Shown piece after piece: positions 1 to 9,240 of a stretch of 64,000 nt of DNA (the stretch's first letter is position 1; every line of letters starts with the position of its first letter). Where the stretch lies: assembly GCA_902779185.1 (NCBI GenBank), contig CACZAM010000002.1, positions 62,001 to 126,000 on the forward strand, in the 5' to 3' direction. Both the position numbers and the translations under genes were made by a program. The DNA is from an uncultured Eubacteriales bacterium. Lineage in GTDB: Bacteria > Bacillota > Clostridia > Peptostreptococcales > Anaerovoracaceae. Below the pieces are notes generated by a model. That model did not search any database. It worked only from the letters and a program-made list of their open reading frames with translations, and was not told the origin of the DNA.

Positions 1-2
1 AG

Positions 3-56
3 ACAGATATCGACAGATACAGAAGCCTTATCGCACGTCTCGGACTGAGAAAATAA
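3..56 (+). CDS. rpsO: 30S ribosomal protein S15, C-terminal end (partial)
   Basis: Only the last 17 codons are in the window; reading frame 3 gives TDIDRYRSLIARLGLRK and then TAA. The RYRSLIxxLGLRK ending is the typical C-terminus of ribosomal protein S15, which binds 16S rRNA in the small-subunit platform. The gene enters from the left edge. Its position just upstream of pnp matches the widely conserved rpsO-pnp order, which supports the call despite the short fragment. Confidence 0.85.
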   Translation, partial: TDIDRYRSLIARLGLRK

Positions 57-69
57 TATCTGACAACGA

Positions 70-95
70 AGCGGGAGCACGCCTCCCGCTTTGTA
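70..95 (+). terminator. Stem-loop between rpsO and pnp
   Basis: AGCGGGAG (70-77) pairs with CTCCCGCT (83-90) around a 5-nt loop. The T tract after it is weak (TTGTATGTATTT), so it may act as a leaky terminator or an mRNA-processing hairpin. In other bacteria the rpsO-pnp spacer holds a terminator and an RNase III site involved in pnp autoregulation; applying that here is inference. Confidence 0.5.
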
Positions 96-152
96 TGTAT
101 TTAGTTAATGCCCATAGGAAAAGAAGGATTAACAGGAAGGAGTTGTTAATAA

Positions 153-2285
153 ATGGGTAGATTCGAAGATTACAGAACATATAGGACAGCACTTGGCGGC
201 AGACTTCTCGAAGTTGAGATCGGCAAGCTTGCTGAACAGGCAAACGGACAGGCTACGGTCAGATACGGAGATACGGTCGTAAGCTGCACGGTTTGCGCAA
301 GCAAGGAGCCAAAGCAGGATGTGGATTTCTTCCCGCTTACATGCAATTTTGAAGAAAAACTCTATGCTGTCGGCAAGATCCCTGGCGGATACATCAAGAG
401 AGAAGGACGTCCGAGCGAGAAGGCAACTCTTATCTCGAGACTCATCGACAGACCGCTCAGACCGCTCTTCCCGAAGGGTTACAGAAATGACGTAGTAGTT
501 GCAGCTACAGCTCTGTCTGTAGATCATGACTGCTCGCCTGAGGTAGCATCGCTCATAGGTACTTCGACAGCGATCGCAATCTCTGACATCCCTTGGGACG
601 GCCCGACTGCAGGCGTTGTTGTAGGCAGAGTAGACGGAGAGTTCGTCATCAACCCTACATTTGAGCAGAGACAGGTATCAGACCTCAACCTTACGGTCTG
701 CGGTACCGAAGAAGCCATCATGATGGTCGAAGCAGGAGCCAACGAGCTTCCTGAAGAGCAGATGCTCGAAGCCATCCTTATAGGTCACGAAGAGATCAAG
801 AACATCTGCAGATTCATCAAGGAAATCGTTGCAGAAGTAGGTAAGGAAAAGCAGGATTATGTCGTATTCAAGGCAGGCGAAGACGTTGACGCTGCAGTCA
901 GAGAGTACGCTACACAGAAGATGGTAGATGCCATCTATACATTCGACAAGCAGGAAAGACTCGCCAACATGGACGCGGTCGCTGTCGATACAAAGGAGCA
1001 CTTCGCTGAGGAATACGAAGAGAGAATGGCCGAAGTAGACGAAGTACTCTACAACATCAAGAAAGAAGAAGTCAGACGCCGCATCCTCGAAGAGGGAGTA
1101 CGTCCTGACAACAGAAAACCTGATGAGATCAGACCGCTCTGGAGTGAGACTGGCTATCTTCCGAGAACACACGGATCCGGACTCTTCAAGAGAGGACAGA
1201 CTCAGGTGCTTTCAATCGCGACACTCGCGCCGCTTTCCGAGGCTCAGTACCTCGACGGCATCGATGATGACGTGACACGCAAGAGATACATGCATCAGTA
1301 CAACTTCCCTGGTTACTGTACGGGCGAGGCTAAGCCAAGCAGATCACCTGGAAGAAGAGAGATCGGACACGGAGCGCTCGCCGAGAGAGCTCTTCTCCCG
1401 GTACTCCCTGGCGAAGAAGAATTCCCATACGCCATCAGAGTCGTCTCTGAGGTAATGTCCTCGAACGGTTCATCCTCTATGGCTTCGACATGCGGATCCA
1501 CACTCGCGCTGATGGACGCCGGCGTTCCTATCAAAAAGCCTGTTTCCGGAATCGCGATGGGACTTATCGAAGGATTCAATGAGGACGGATCGAGCAAGTT
1601 CGCCATCCTCTCAGACATCCAGGGAATGGAAGACTTCCTGGGCGACATGGATTTCAAGGTCACAGGTACTCCTGACGGCGTAACAGCTCTTCAGATGGAT
1701 ATCAAGGTTCACGGCCTCAACAGGGAGATCCTTGAGCAGGCGCTTGAACAGGCCAAGATCGGCAGAGCAAAGATTCTCGAGAACATGCTCGAAGAGATCC
1801 CTGAGCCAAGAGCTGAGCTCAGCAAGTATGCTCCTAGATTCATCAGCATGAGAGTTGATCCTGACAAAATCAGACTGGTCATCGGACCGGGAGGAAAGAC
1901 TGTCAACAGGATCGTCGATGAAACAGGTGCGAAGATCGATATCTCCGATGATGATGTCGGATTCATCGCTATCTACGCAGTTGATCAGGAAAGCGCTGAA
2001 GCAGCACGCAGAGAGATCGAGCTCATCACCAAGGATGTGGAAGTAGGCGAGACTTACGAAGGTAAGGTCACAAGGATCATGAACTTCGGTGCGTTCCTTG
2101 AGATCCTGCCTGGCAAGGAAGGTCTGCTGCACATCTCGAAGATGGCAGATCACAGAGTCGCCAAGGTTGAGGATGTCATGAATATCGGCGATGTGGTCAC
2201 TGTAAAGGTCACTGAGATCGACAGCCAGAACCGCATCAACCTTGAACGCCCGGACGTTAAGCGTTCCGATTCTAAGAGAAGATAA
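153..2285 (+). CDS. pnp: Polyribonucleotide nucleotidyltransferase (PNPase)
   Basis: Phosphorolytic 3'-5' exoribonuclease of RNA decay, working as a cytoplasmic homotrimer. The 710 residues match the family length. Two RNase PH domains flank an alpha-helical linker. The second carries the expected catalytic acids and lysine in DFLGDMDFK (D494, D500, K502). A KH domain has the IGPGGK loop at 577-582, and an S1 domain runs from about 631 to 695, followed by a short basic tail. The start is preceded by AGGAAGGAG about 10 nt upstream. It follows rpsO, and its stop overlaps the ppk1 start by one base (TAATG), so translational coupling is likely. Confidence 0.97.
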   Translation: MGRFEDYRTYRTALGGRLLEVEIGKLAEQANGQATVRYGDTVVSCTVCASKEPKQDVDFFPLTCNFEEKLYAVGKIPGGYIKREGRPSEKATLISRLIDRPLRPLFPKGYRNDVVVAATALSVDHDCSPEVASLIGTSTAIAISDIPWDGPTAGVVVGRVDGEFVINPTFEQRQVSDLNLTVCGTEEAIMMVEAGANELPEEQMLEAILIGHEEIKNICRFIKEIVAEVGKEKQDYVVFKAGEDVDAAVREYATQKMVDAIYTFDKQERLANMDAVAVDTKEHFAEEYEERMAEVDEVLYNIKKEEVRRRILEEGVRPDNRKPDEIRPLWSETGYLPRTHGSGLFKRGQTQVLSIATLAPLSEAQYLDGIDDDVTRKRYMHQYNFPGYCTGEAKPSRSPGRREIGHGALAERALLPVLPGEEEFPYAIRVVSEVMSSNGSSSMASTCGSTLALMDAGVPIKKPVSGIAMGLIEGFNEDGSSKFAILSDIQGMEDFLGDMDFKVTGTPDGVTALQMDIKVHGLNREILEQALEQAKIGRAKILENMLEEIPEPRAELSKYAPRFISMRVDPDKIRLVIGPGGKTVNRIVDETGAKIDISDDDVGFIAIYAVDQESAEAARREIELITKDVEVGETYEGKVTRIMNFGAFLEILPGKEGLLHISKMADHRVAKVEDVMNIGDVVTVKVTEIDSQNRINLERPDVKRSDSKRR

Positions 2286-4279
2286 TGCTTTACGAAGAAG
2301 GCTTCACGCAAAACAGAGAGATCTCATGGCTGAGATACAATGAGCGTGTGCTCGAAGAGGCACTGGATGATACAGTGCCTCTTTTTGAACGCCTGCGTTT
2401 TATTGCGATATTTGTATCAAATCTTGAGGAATTCTTTAAGGTAAGGGTAGGCAGCCTGCTCGGTGAAGACGATGAAGGCTGGGACACCATCGATGAAAAG
2501 TCAGGTATGACAGCTGCGGACCAGCTCAGGCGCATACACGATCTGGTGCCGGGGCTTCTGATGAAAAAGGACATGGCCTACGGGCTTGTTGAAAGAAAGC
2601 TTGCCGAAGAGGGAGTCGTAAGGCTCGAGCCGTGGCAGCTTAATGAAGAAGAGCGCGGAAGATGCTTCGACTTTTTCAGGGATGAGGTAAAGGACCGGCT
2701 TATAGTGAGAGTGCTTGATGCTGACGGACCGCTGCCGGCAATCGATGAGGAAAGACCGTATATAATTGCTACACTTGATGCCGAACTTGAGGATAAATTC
2801 GGATTTATCGACATACCGCGTTCTCTGCCGCTTATAAAGGTGATTCCGGGAGAAGGTTTCAGATATGTGCTGACAGAAGATATCATAAAAATGTTTGCAG
2901 ACACTCTGTTTGTTCCGTTTGTGCCTCTTGATCTTCATGTCATGGATATTGCGCGCAACGCCGAGGCATCGGGCGGAACAGATGCAGCCAACACTGCGGA
3001 AGAGATGCGCGATGCGCTCAGACGCAGAAAGACCGGCCCGGCAGACAAGCTTATTTCAGACGGACACCCCGGAAAGGCGCTCAGGACTTACTTTGCAAGG
3101 ACTCTCGGGCTGGACGGGCGGCAGATGTTCACAACGACCAGGATCGATTTCTCCTATGTGAAAGAACTCGAAAAACTGCTGCCTGCTGATCTTCTGGCCC
3201 GCCTTACATATGAACAGCATGTTCCGTTTGACCAGACTCAGAACATAAGGGGCAATATAATTGATGCTGTGAAAAGGAAAGACCTGCTTTCCTCATATCC
3301 GCAGGACTCGATGGATCTGTTCCTGGATCTGCTGCGCGAAGCTGCCTTATCACCTGATGTGACAGAGATACGCATCACCATCTACCGCCTGGCGTCAAAC
3401 CCGAAGATCGTTGATCATCTGATCTATGCGGCGCGGACCGGGAAAAAGGTGAGAGTGGTGCTGGAGCTGCGTGCAAGGTTCGATGAGGCAAACAATCTGG
3501 AATGGGCGGAGAAGCTCTCAGCAGCCGGATGCAGAGTCTATTACGGCACTGACAAGTACAAGGTCCATTCAAAGATGTGCCAGATAGTTCTTGAAAGCAA
3601 GGCGAAAGACGGCGGCACAAAAAAGAGTTATATCACTCATGTTTCGACAGGGAATTACAACGAAAAGACGGCCGTGCAGTATACCGATCTCTCGCTCATA
3701 ACATACGATCAGGAGATCGGAAAGGCCGCATCAAAGCTTTTCAAGGATATATGCAGAGACCGCGTTTCCGATAAAGGCCGCAGTTACGGTCCGCTTGCTG
3801 TTTCACCTGTAAACATGCGCGATGAGCTTCTGAGGCTCATCCGCCGGGAGACAGCAAAAGGCAGATACGGAAAGATATTTTTCAAGATCAATTCACTGAC
3901 AGATGAAGAGATGATAGAGGCTCTTATGGAGGCGTCATGTGCCGGCTGTCAGGTCCGCATGATAGTACGTGGCATATGCTGTCTTCTGCCCGGGGTTGAA
4001 GGCTGTACGGAAAATGTCTGCATAGTAAACAAGGTCGGACGGTTCCTTGAACACTCAAGGGTATACATATTCGGAGAAGGCATAGATGAAGTGATGTATA
4101 TCTCCTCGGCTGATCTCATGAAGAGAAATCTTGACAGGCGTGTAGAGGTAGCCTGCCCGGTAAAGAGAGGTAAAATAAGAGACCGTATAAGGGCAGTCAT
4201 GTATGATGTTTACTGCGATATGGAAAAGGGACGGGTAATGCTGCCTGACGGCACATATGCGCTCAAACCAGAGATATAA
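2285..4279 (+). CDS. ppk1: Polyphosphate kinase 1
   Basis: Reversibly transfers the ATP gamma-phosphate onto inorganic polyphosphate through a phosphohistidine. The 664 residues start with the conserved N domain (NREISWLRYNERVLEEA, then NLEEFFKVRVGSL). The PLD-like catalytic half contains KVHSKM with H428, the predicted phosphorylated histidine, then STGNYNE and, near the C-terminus, SSADLMKRNLDRRVEV. All are family hallmarks. The ATG overlaps the pnp stop by one base and has no strong Shine-Dalgarno of its own, so it is probably translated by re-initiation after pnp. A strong hairpin follows its stop. Confidence 0.95.
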   Translation: MLYEEGFTQNREISWLRYNERVLEEALDDTVPLFERLRFIAIFVSNLEEFFKVRVGSLLGEDDEGWDTIDEKSGMTAADQLRRIHDLVPGLLMKKDMAYGLVERKLAEEGVVRLEPWQLNEEERGRCFDFFRDEVKDRLIVRVLDADGPLPAIDEERPYIIATLDAELEDKFGFIDIPRSLPLIKVIPGEGFRYVLTEDIIKMFADTLFVPFVPLDLHVMDIARNAEASGGTDAANTAEEMRDALRRRKTGPADKLISDGHPGKALRTYFARTLGLDGRQMFTTTRIDFSYVKELEKLLPADLLARLTYEQHVPFDQTQNIRGNIIDAVKRKDLLSSYPQDSMDLFLDLLREAALSPDVTEIRITIYRLASNPKIVDHLIYAARTGKKVRVVLELRARFDEANNLEWAEKLSAAGCRVYYGTDKYKVHSKMCQIVLESKAKDGGTKKSYITHVSTGNYNEKTAVQYTDLSLITYDQEIGKAASKLFKDICRDRVSDKGRSYGPLAVSPVNMRDELLRLIRRETAKGRYGKIFFKINSLTDEEMIEALMEASCAGCQVRMIVRGICCLLPGVEGCTENVCIVNKVGRFLEHSRVYIFGEGIDEVMYISSADLMKRNLDRRVEVACPVKRGKIRDRIRAVMYDVYCDMEKGRVMLPDGTYALKPEI

Positions 4280-4283
4280 AAAA

Positions 4284-4312
4284 AGTAATGCCGATCACTG
4301 ACCGGCATTTTT
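4284..4312. terminator. Bidirectional terminator between ppk1 and the minus-strand membrane-protein gene
   Basis: AATGCCG (4287-4293) pairs with CGGCATT (4303-4309). It is flanked by an A-run on the left (4278-4284) and TTTTTT on the right, so it can terminate transcription arriving from either side. It sits exactly between the convergent ends of ppk1 and the small minus-strand gene. Confidence 0.8.
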
Positions 4313-4608
4313 TAATGTATGTTTCTCTTTCTTTTTTCAACTTCCGCGTCATCGGGGAAGTGAAGGGTGTGTCCGTCCTCGTCGCGATACTTCGCGTTGA
4401 TATCCTCCGCCGGCTCATCATCGTCTTCTATAATGGTGTAATTTGCACCTTTCTTCATCTCTTCTTTTATGTCATCAAACTTTTCAAAGACATGAGGATA
4501 ACGCTCGCGCACCGTGCGGGTATCAACTTCTTCGTTCTGTCTGTTTCTGACGAGAGCGTAGATCACTATTCCTATTACAACCAGAAGTCCCAGAATTATA
4601 AGCGGCAT
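4312..4608 (-). CDS. Small single-pass membrane protein, function unknown
   Basis: A 98-residue protein with an N-terminal hydrophobic helix (about residues 2-20, MPLIILGLLVVIGIVIYALV). A polar, acidic cytoplasmic-type tail follows (EDDDEPAEDINAKYRDEDG and a basic end). I do not recognise a family. The chosen ATG at 4608 has an AAGGGGG ribosome site 7 nt upstream; an in-frame start 20 codons further up lacks one and would place polar residues ahead of the helix. A promoter-like TTGACC-17 nt-TAGAAT lies just upstream on the same strand, and the gene has its own terminator, so it looks like a genuine monocistronic gene. Confidence 0.7.
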   Translation of the reverse strand: MPLIILGLLVVIGIVIYALVRNRQNEEVDTRTVRERYPHVFEKFDDIKEEMKKGANYTIIEDDDEPAEDINAKYRDEDGHTLHFPDDAEVEKRKRNIH

Positions 4609-4633
4609 AATAATCCCCCTTTTTGATGAAACT

Positions 4634-4662
4634 ATTCTATACTCCGGAAAGCAGGCGGTCAA
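4634..4662 (-). promoter_or_regulatory. Sigma-A-type promoter for the small membrane-protein gene
   Basis: On the minus strand, TTGACC (plus-strand 4657-4662) and TAGAAT (4634-4639) are separated by exactly 17 nt. They lie about 25 nt upstream of the start codon at 4608. Five of six bases match the consensus in each box. Confidence 0.6.
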
Positions 4663-4795
4663 TGGCATCTTGACCTTAAAAGTGGTCGAATAAGCGGAAA
4701 AACGGGCATATTATTTGTACAAAAGAGTTTAAAATCAGAGCGGCGTTATGGTAGAATTACAAAGTTATGAAATCAGAAAACAGGAGATAAAAAAC

Positions 4796-7700
4796 ATGTT
4801 TGAAAACCTTTCGGATAAGCCTGTTGCAGAATATCAGGCTGAACAGATCAAAAAGTGGAACGAGCTCGACATGCTGAACCTCTGCGTCAAGGCCAGAGAA
4901 GGCGCTCCTTCATTCGTATTCTACGAAGGACCGCCGACAGCTAACGGCAAGCCGGGTATCCATCACATGATGGCAAGGACACTCAAGGATTCCGTAAACA
5001 GATATAAGACCATGAAGGGTTTCCAGGTAAAGCGCAAGGGCGGCTGGGATACTCACGGACTGCCGGTAGAGATCGAAGTTGAAAAACAGCTTGGTTTCAG
5101 CGGCAAGCAGAACATTGAGAAGTACGGCATAAAGGAGTTCAACGAGAAATGCCGTGAATCTGTATTCAAATATACTCAGATGTGGACCGATATGTCCGAG
5201 AAGATGGCTTATCTCGCTGACATGGAAGATCCGTACATCACATATAAGAACGACTACATCGAGACCGGCTGGTGGATCATCAAGAACGCTTTTGATAAGG
5301 GCCTCGTTTATGAGGGATATAAGATCCTGCCATACTGCCCGCGCTGCGGAACAGGCCTTGCTTCGCACGAGGTAGCTCAGGGATACAAAGATGTCAAAGT
5401 AAATACACTTACATGCAAGTTCAGAAGGACCGGAGTAGATCACGATAACGAGTATTTCCTCGCATGGACGACCACGCCATGGACTCTCGCGTCCAACATC
5501 GCCCTTACAGTCGGCCCTGACATTGACTATGTAAAGTGCCTTATCAAATCAGGCGAAAATGAGGGCAATTATTTCTGGCTCGCTGAAGCTCTCGCTGACA
5601 AGGTTCTCGCTAATGTTGAGTTCGAAGTCGTGGAGAAAATCAAGGGCTCGGAGATGGAGTACTGGACTTACGAGCAGATCGAACCTTTCGTTGTGCCGGA
5701 AAAGGGTAAGGCATCATTCATCGTGACATGCATGGACTACGTATCGACAGAAGACGGTACCGGTATCGTACATACAGCTCCTGCATTCGGTGAGGACGAC
5801 TACAATTGCGGACGTAAATACAACCTTGCTGTAATGCAGCCTGTAGATGAAAGAGGATGCTACACTGAGACCCCGTGGGCAGGAAGATTCGTCATGGAAG
5901 ACGGACTCGATGTCGACATAATCAAGTACCTCGCTCAGGGAGACAAGATATACGCAAAGCAGAGACTTGAGCACGCATACCCGCACTGCTGGAGATGCGG
6001 CACACCTCTTGTTTACTACGCAAACAAGTCCTGGTACATTGAGATGACCAAGCTCAGGGATGAGCTTGTCGCCAATAACAACACAGTCAACTGGTACCCG
6101 CCGTATGTAGGCGAGAAGAGGTTCGGGAACTGGCTTGAGGACGTAAAGGACTGGGCTATTTCGAGATCCAGATACTGGGGAACACCTATTCCTATCTGGA
6201 AATGCGAATGCGGTCACCTTCATTGCGTAGGTTCAAGAGAGCAGCTGATTGCAGACGCGGAGCAGAATATCGATATGAGCATCGAGCTGCACAGGCCGTA
6301 TGTTGACGACGTAACCATCAAGTGCCCTGAATGCGGAAAGAGCATGCACAGGATCCCGGAGGTGATGGACTGCTGGTTCGACTCCGGAGCAATGCCGTTC
6401 GCGCAGTGGCATTATCCGTTTGAGAACAGTGACAGATTCGACGAAGAACTCTTCCCGGCAGACTTTATCTGCGAGGGTATCGACCAGACAAGAGGCTGGT
6501 TCTACTCACTCATGGCGATCTCGACAATCGTCAAGGGCTGCGCTCCTTACAGGAACGTTCTGGTAAACGACCTCATTCTCGACAAGAACGGAAAGAAGAT
6601 GTCGAAGCATGTCGGCAACACCGTCAATCCGTTCGAGATGATAGAAAAGTACGGTACCGACGCGGTAAGGTGGTACCTTGTCTACGGATCACCGGCCTGG
6701 ACTCCTACAAAGTTTGACGAGGATGGCATCAGGGAAGTCATCAGCAAGGTGTTCAGCACGCTCAGAAACACATATAACTTCTTCTGCCTCTACGCCAATA
6801 TCGATAAGGTGGAGAAGAAGCACCTCGACGTACCATACGATGAAAGACCTGAGCTCGACAGATGGATCATTTCCAAGTACAACAGACTCATCAATGCTAC
6901 AACTGAAGCCATGGATGAGTATGACCACATGAGAACTGTCAGGGCAATCGGCGAATTCATAGACGGTGATCTTTCAAACTGGTATATCAGAAGGGCCAGA
7001 AGAAGATTCTTCGCTGAAGGCGAGGGAGACGGAATGTCGATCGATAAGAGAGCTGCTTATGCGACTACCTACGAAGTGCTGACAGGCGTTGCAAAGATGA
7101 TGGCTCCTATCGCACCGTTCATCTCGGATGAGATCTATACAAAACTGACGGGCGAGACTACAGTTCACGTTGCTTATTATCCTGAGGCAGATAACAGCCT
7201 CATCGATGACCGCACCGAAGAAAGAATGGATCTTGTAAAGATCCTGGTCAATCTCGGCCGCAGCACAAGAGAGCAGGAGAAGCTCAAGGTGCGTCAGCCG
7301 CTCAGCAAGGTCATCGTTGACGGAAGCTACAGGGATGTGATCGGAGACCTCACAGACCTTATAAAAGAAGAGCTCAATGTCCACGATGTGCAGTTTGAGG
7401 ATGAACTGGACAAGTACATGGACTTCAGCATCAAGCCTAACTTCAGGGCTGCAGGTCCTGTTCTGGGCAAGAATGTGAAGGAGTTCGGCGGAAAGCTTGC
7501 AAAGGCCAATGCAAAGGAAATGATCGCGGCTCTCGGCGAAGGTCCTGTGAAAATGGAGCTCGGCGGACAGGAATACGAAATCACCGAAGACCTCGTCGAC
7601 GTAAGGATCTCCTCTAAGGAAGGCTTCGTAGTAGGCATGGACAACAATGTGTTCACCATACTCGATACGACTCTTACCCCTGAACTCATTGAACAGGGCT

Positions 7701-7936
7701 ACGTACGTGAGGTGATTTCAAAGATTCAGCAGCTACGTAAGCAGGCTGACTTCGAGATGATGGACGAGATCAGGATCTACATGGATGCCGATGATGAAAT
7801 CGGCGCTGCTGTAGAAAAAGCAAAAGACTTTATCATGGATGAGACCATTGCAGCAGCTATCGAAAATAAGGAAAACCTTCCTTCATTCGATATAAACGGA
7901 CATAAGACAGGCCTCGCTGTAGAGAAAGTACAGTAA
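4796..7936 (+). CDS. ileS: Isoleucyl-tRNA synthetase, IleS2 type with a GIHH signature
   Basis: Charges tRNA-Ile in the cytoplasm. The start at 4796 has AGGAG at 4782-4786. An upstream in-frame ATG at 4748 has no ribosome site and lies ahead of a possible extended -10 (TGGTAGAAT, 4749-4757). This gives 1046 residues. The class I catalytic site opens with FYEGPPTANG, and the usual HIGH motif reads G54-I-H56-H57, so its first and third residues are swapped. The KMSKS loop is KMSKH (601-605). Length and the FYEGPPTANG-KP pattern fit the eukaryote-like IleS2 group, which is known for reduced mupirocin sensitivity, rather than the IleS1 of Bacillus. No T-box leader is visible upstream. Confidence 0.96.
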   Translation: MFENLSDKPVAEYQAEQIKKWNELDMLNLCVKAREGAPSFVFYEGPPTANGKPGIHHMMARTLKDSVNRYKTMKGFQVKRKGGWDTHGLPVEIEVEKQLGFSGKQNIEKYGIKEFNEKCRESVFKYTQMWTDMSEKMAYLADMEDPYITYKNDYIETGWWIIKNAFDKGLVYEGYKILPYCPRCGTGLASHEVAQGYKDVKVNTLTCKFRRTGVDHDNEYFLAWTTTPWTLASNIALTVGPDIDYVKCLIKSGENEGNYFWLAEALADKVLANVEFEVVEKIKGSEMEYWTYEQIEPFVVPEKGKASFIVTCMDYVSTEDGTGIVHTAPAFGEDDYNCGRKYNLAVMQPVDERGCYTETPWAGRFVMEDGLDVDIIKYLAQGDKIYAKQRLEHAYPHCWRCGTPLVYYANKSWYIEMTKLRDELVANNNTVNWYPPYVGEKRFGNWLEDVKDWAISRSRYWGTPIPIWKCECGHLHCVGSREQLIADAEQNIDMSIELHRPYVDDVTIKCPECGKSMHRIPEVMDCWFDSGAMPFAQWHYPFENSDRFDEELFPADFICEGIDQTRGWFYSLMAISTIVKGCAPYRNVLVNDLILDKNGKKMSKHVGNTVNPFEMIEKYGTDAVRWYLVYGSPAWTPTKFDEDGIREVISKVFSTLRNTYNFFCLYANIDKVEKKHLDVPYDERPELDRWIISKYNRLINATTEAMDEYDHMRTVRAIGEFIDGDLSNWYIRRARRRFFAEGEGDGMSIDKRAAYATTYEVLTGVAKMMAPIAPFISDEIYTKLTGETTVHVAYYPEADNSLIDDRTEERMDLVKILVNLGRSTREQEKLKVRQPLSKVIVDGSYRDVIGDLTDLIKEELNVHDVQFEDELDKYMDFSIKPNFRAAGPVLGKNVKEFGGKLAKANAKEMIAALGEGPVKMELGGQEYEITEDLVDVRISSKEGFVVGMDNNVFTILDTTLTPELIEQGYVREVISKIQQLRKQADFEMMDEIRIYMDADDEIGAAVEKAKDFIMDETIAAAIENKENLPSFDINGHKTGLAVEKVQ

Positions 7937-7942
7937 AAACAG

Positions 7943-7988
7943 GGCTGACGCGGACGGTTCATTTTCAGTCAGGGCGCGTCAGCCTTTT
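7943..7988 (+). terminator. Rho-independent terminator after ileS
   Basis: A ten-base stem, GGCTGACGCG (7943-7952) with CGCGTCAGCC (7975-7984), is followed by TTTTA. It ends the ileS transcript just before rlmN. Confidence 0.85.
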
Positions 7989-8020
7989 ACTTTCAGAGAA
8001 GGCACAGGGAAGATACGGAA

Positions 8021-9052
8021 TTGAACGAAGTCACTGATAAACAGAACATCTTAAATTACTCTCCGGAGGAACTTGAAGCGATAGTCGCTGAGCTTGGTGA
8101 GAAAAAGTTCAGGGCGTCGCAGGTTTTCGGCTGGCTGGCTAAGGGTGTGACAGGCTTCGATGAAATGAGGAACATCCCGGCCGCTCTCAGAGAGGATCTC
8201 GGGGAAAAATTTTATATCGGGATACCGGAGACTGTACGGAAACAGGAATCGAAAGACGGTACTGTAAAGTGTCTTTTTCAATTTGCTGACGGAACTCAGG
8301 TGGAATCTGTTTTCATGAAATATGAATACGGCAATTCGATATGCATCTCCTCGCAGTCGGGATGCCGCATGGGCTGCACTTTCTGCGCTTCCACCATGGA
8401 CGGCCTTGACAGGAGCCTTACCGGAGGAGAAATGCTCGCTCAGGTACTTGCCATGAGGAATCTGACGGGTGAAGACATAGGGCATGTCGTAGTGATGGGA
8501 ATGGGGGAACCTTTCGATAACTACAGCGGACTCTCACGGTTCATCCGCCTCATACATGAAAAGAAAGGCTATAACCTCGGTATGCGTAACATAACAGTAT
8601 CCACCTGCGGTCTTATCCCAAAGATCAGGGAGTTTGCGGTGGATTTCCCGCAGGTGAACCTTGCCGTATCGCTCCACGCGCCAAACCAGAAGCTAAGGGA
8701 ACAGACCATGCCGGTCGCCGGAAGATACAAATATGATGATCTGATGCAGGCATGCAGGGAATATACGGAGCTTACAGGACGGCGCATCACATTTGAGTAT
8801 GCAGTGATAGATGGTGTGAATGACAGCGCCGCATGCGCGAATGAACTGGCATCAAGACTGAAAGGCTGGCTGACACATGTGAACCTGATACCCCTGAATG
8901 AGGTAAGAGGAAGAGAGTATAAAACGGCCAACGGAAAAAGGGTGGCGGCATTCAAGACCATACTGGAGAACAACGGCGTGGCTGTTACTGTGCGGCGGAC
9001 TCTGGGCAGCGACATAGACGCTGCCTGCGGTCAGCTCAGAAGAAACAGATAA
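8021..9052 (+). CDS. rlmN: Dual-specificity 23S rRNA A2503 / tRNA A37 C2-methyltransferase RlmN
   Basis: Radical SAM enzyme that places a C2 methyl on A2503 of 23S rRNA and, in many bacteria, A37 of some tRNAs. The 343 residues carry the CxxxCxxC cluster motif in SGCRMGCTFCAS. The C-terminal cysteine in the SDIDAACGQLR ending is the residue that forms the methyl-carrying adduct in the family. The start appears to be TTG at 8021, with AGGGA about 10 nt upstream; the next in-frame ATG would delete conserved N-terminal sequence. It lies alone between two terminators. Confidence 0.93.
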   Translation: MNEVTDKQNILNYSPEELEAIVAELGEKKFRASQVFGWLAKGVTGFDEMRNIPAALREDLGEKFYIGIPETVRKQESKDGTVKCLFQFADGTQVESVFMKYEYGNSICISSQSGCRMGCTFCASTMDGLDRSLTGGEMLAQVLAMRNLTGEDIGHVVVMGMGEPFDNYSGLSRFIRLIHEKKGYNLGMRNITVSTCGLIPKIREFAVDFPQVNLAVSLHAPNQKLREQTMPVAGRYKYDDLMQACREYTELTGRRITFEYAVIDGVNDSAACANELASRLKGWLTHVNLIPLNEVRGREYKTANGKRVAAFKTILENNGVAVTVRRTLGSDIDAACGQLRRNR

Positions 9053-9079
9053 TATGCAAAAACAACTATATACAGTATA

Positions 9080-9102
9080 CGGAGCATAATTGCTCCGTTT
9101 TA
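9080..9102 (+). terminator. Rho-independent terminator after rlmN
   Basis: CGGAGCA (9080-9086) pairs with TGCTCCG (9091-9097) over a TAAT loop, followed by TTTTAT. Confidence 0.8.
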
Positions 9103-9146
9103 TATTGTGTACATCGTTAAAATCAGGAGCCTGCAGGCATATTTTA

Positions 9147-9155
9147 TGATATAAT
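9147..9155 (+). promoter_or_regulatory. Extended -10 promoter upstream of plsX
   Basis: TGATATAAT (9147-9155) is a perfect TGnTATAAT extended -10. No good -35 box lies at the right distance, which extended -10 promoters tolerate. It sits between the rlmN terminator and plsX, leaving a leader of about 80 nt. It probably drives the long plsX-rnc-smc chain. I saw no FapR-like operator, which regulates plsX in Bacillus. Confidence 0.6.
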
Positions 9156-9240
9156 ACATTGATTATTTATGTAATGAATGTGATTTGATAGATAACTATG
9201 TGCTTTTGCACTTAAAAAAAGGGTTTTCGGAGGTTTGCTT

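Noticed and set aside
4748..4795. Upstream ATG adding 16 residues to IleS
   Set aside because: It has no ribosome site, and a possible extended -10 overlaps it. The ATG at 4796 has a clear AGGAG and gives the expected N-terminus.
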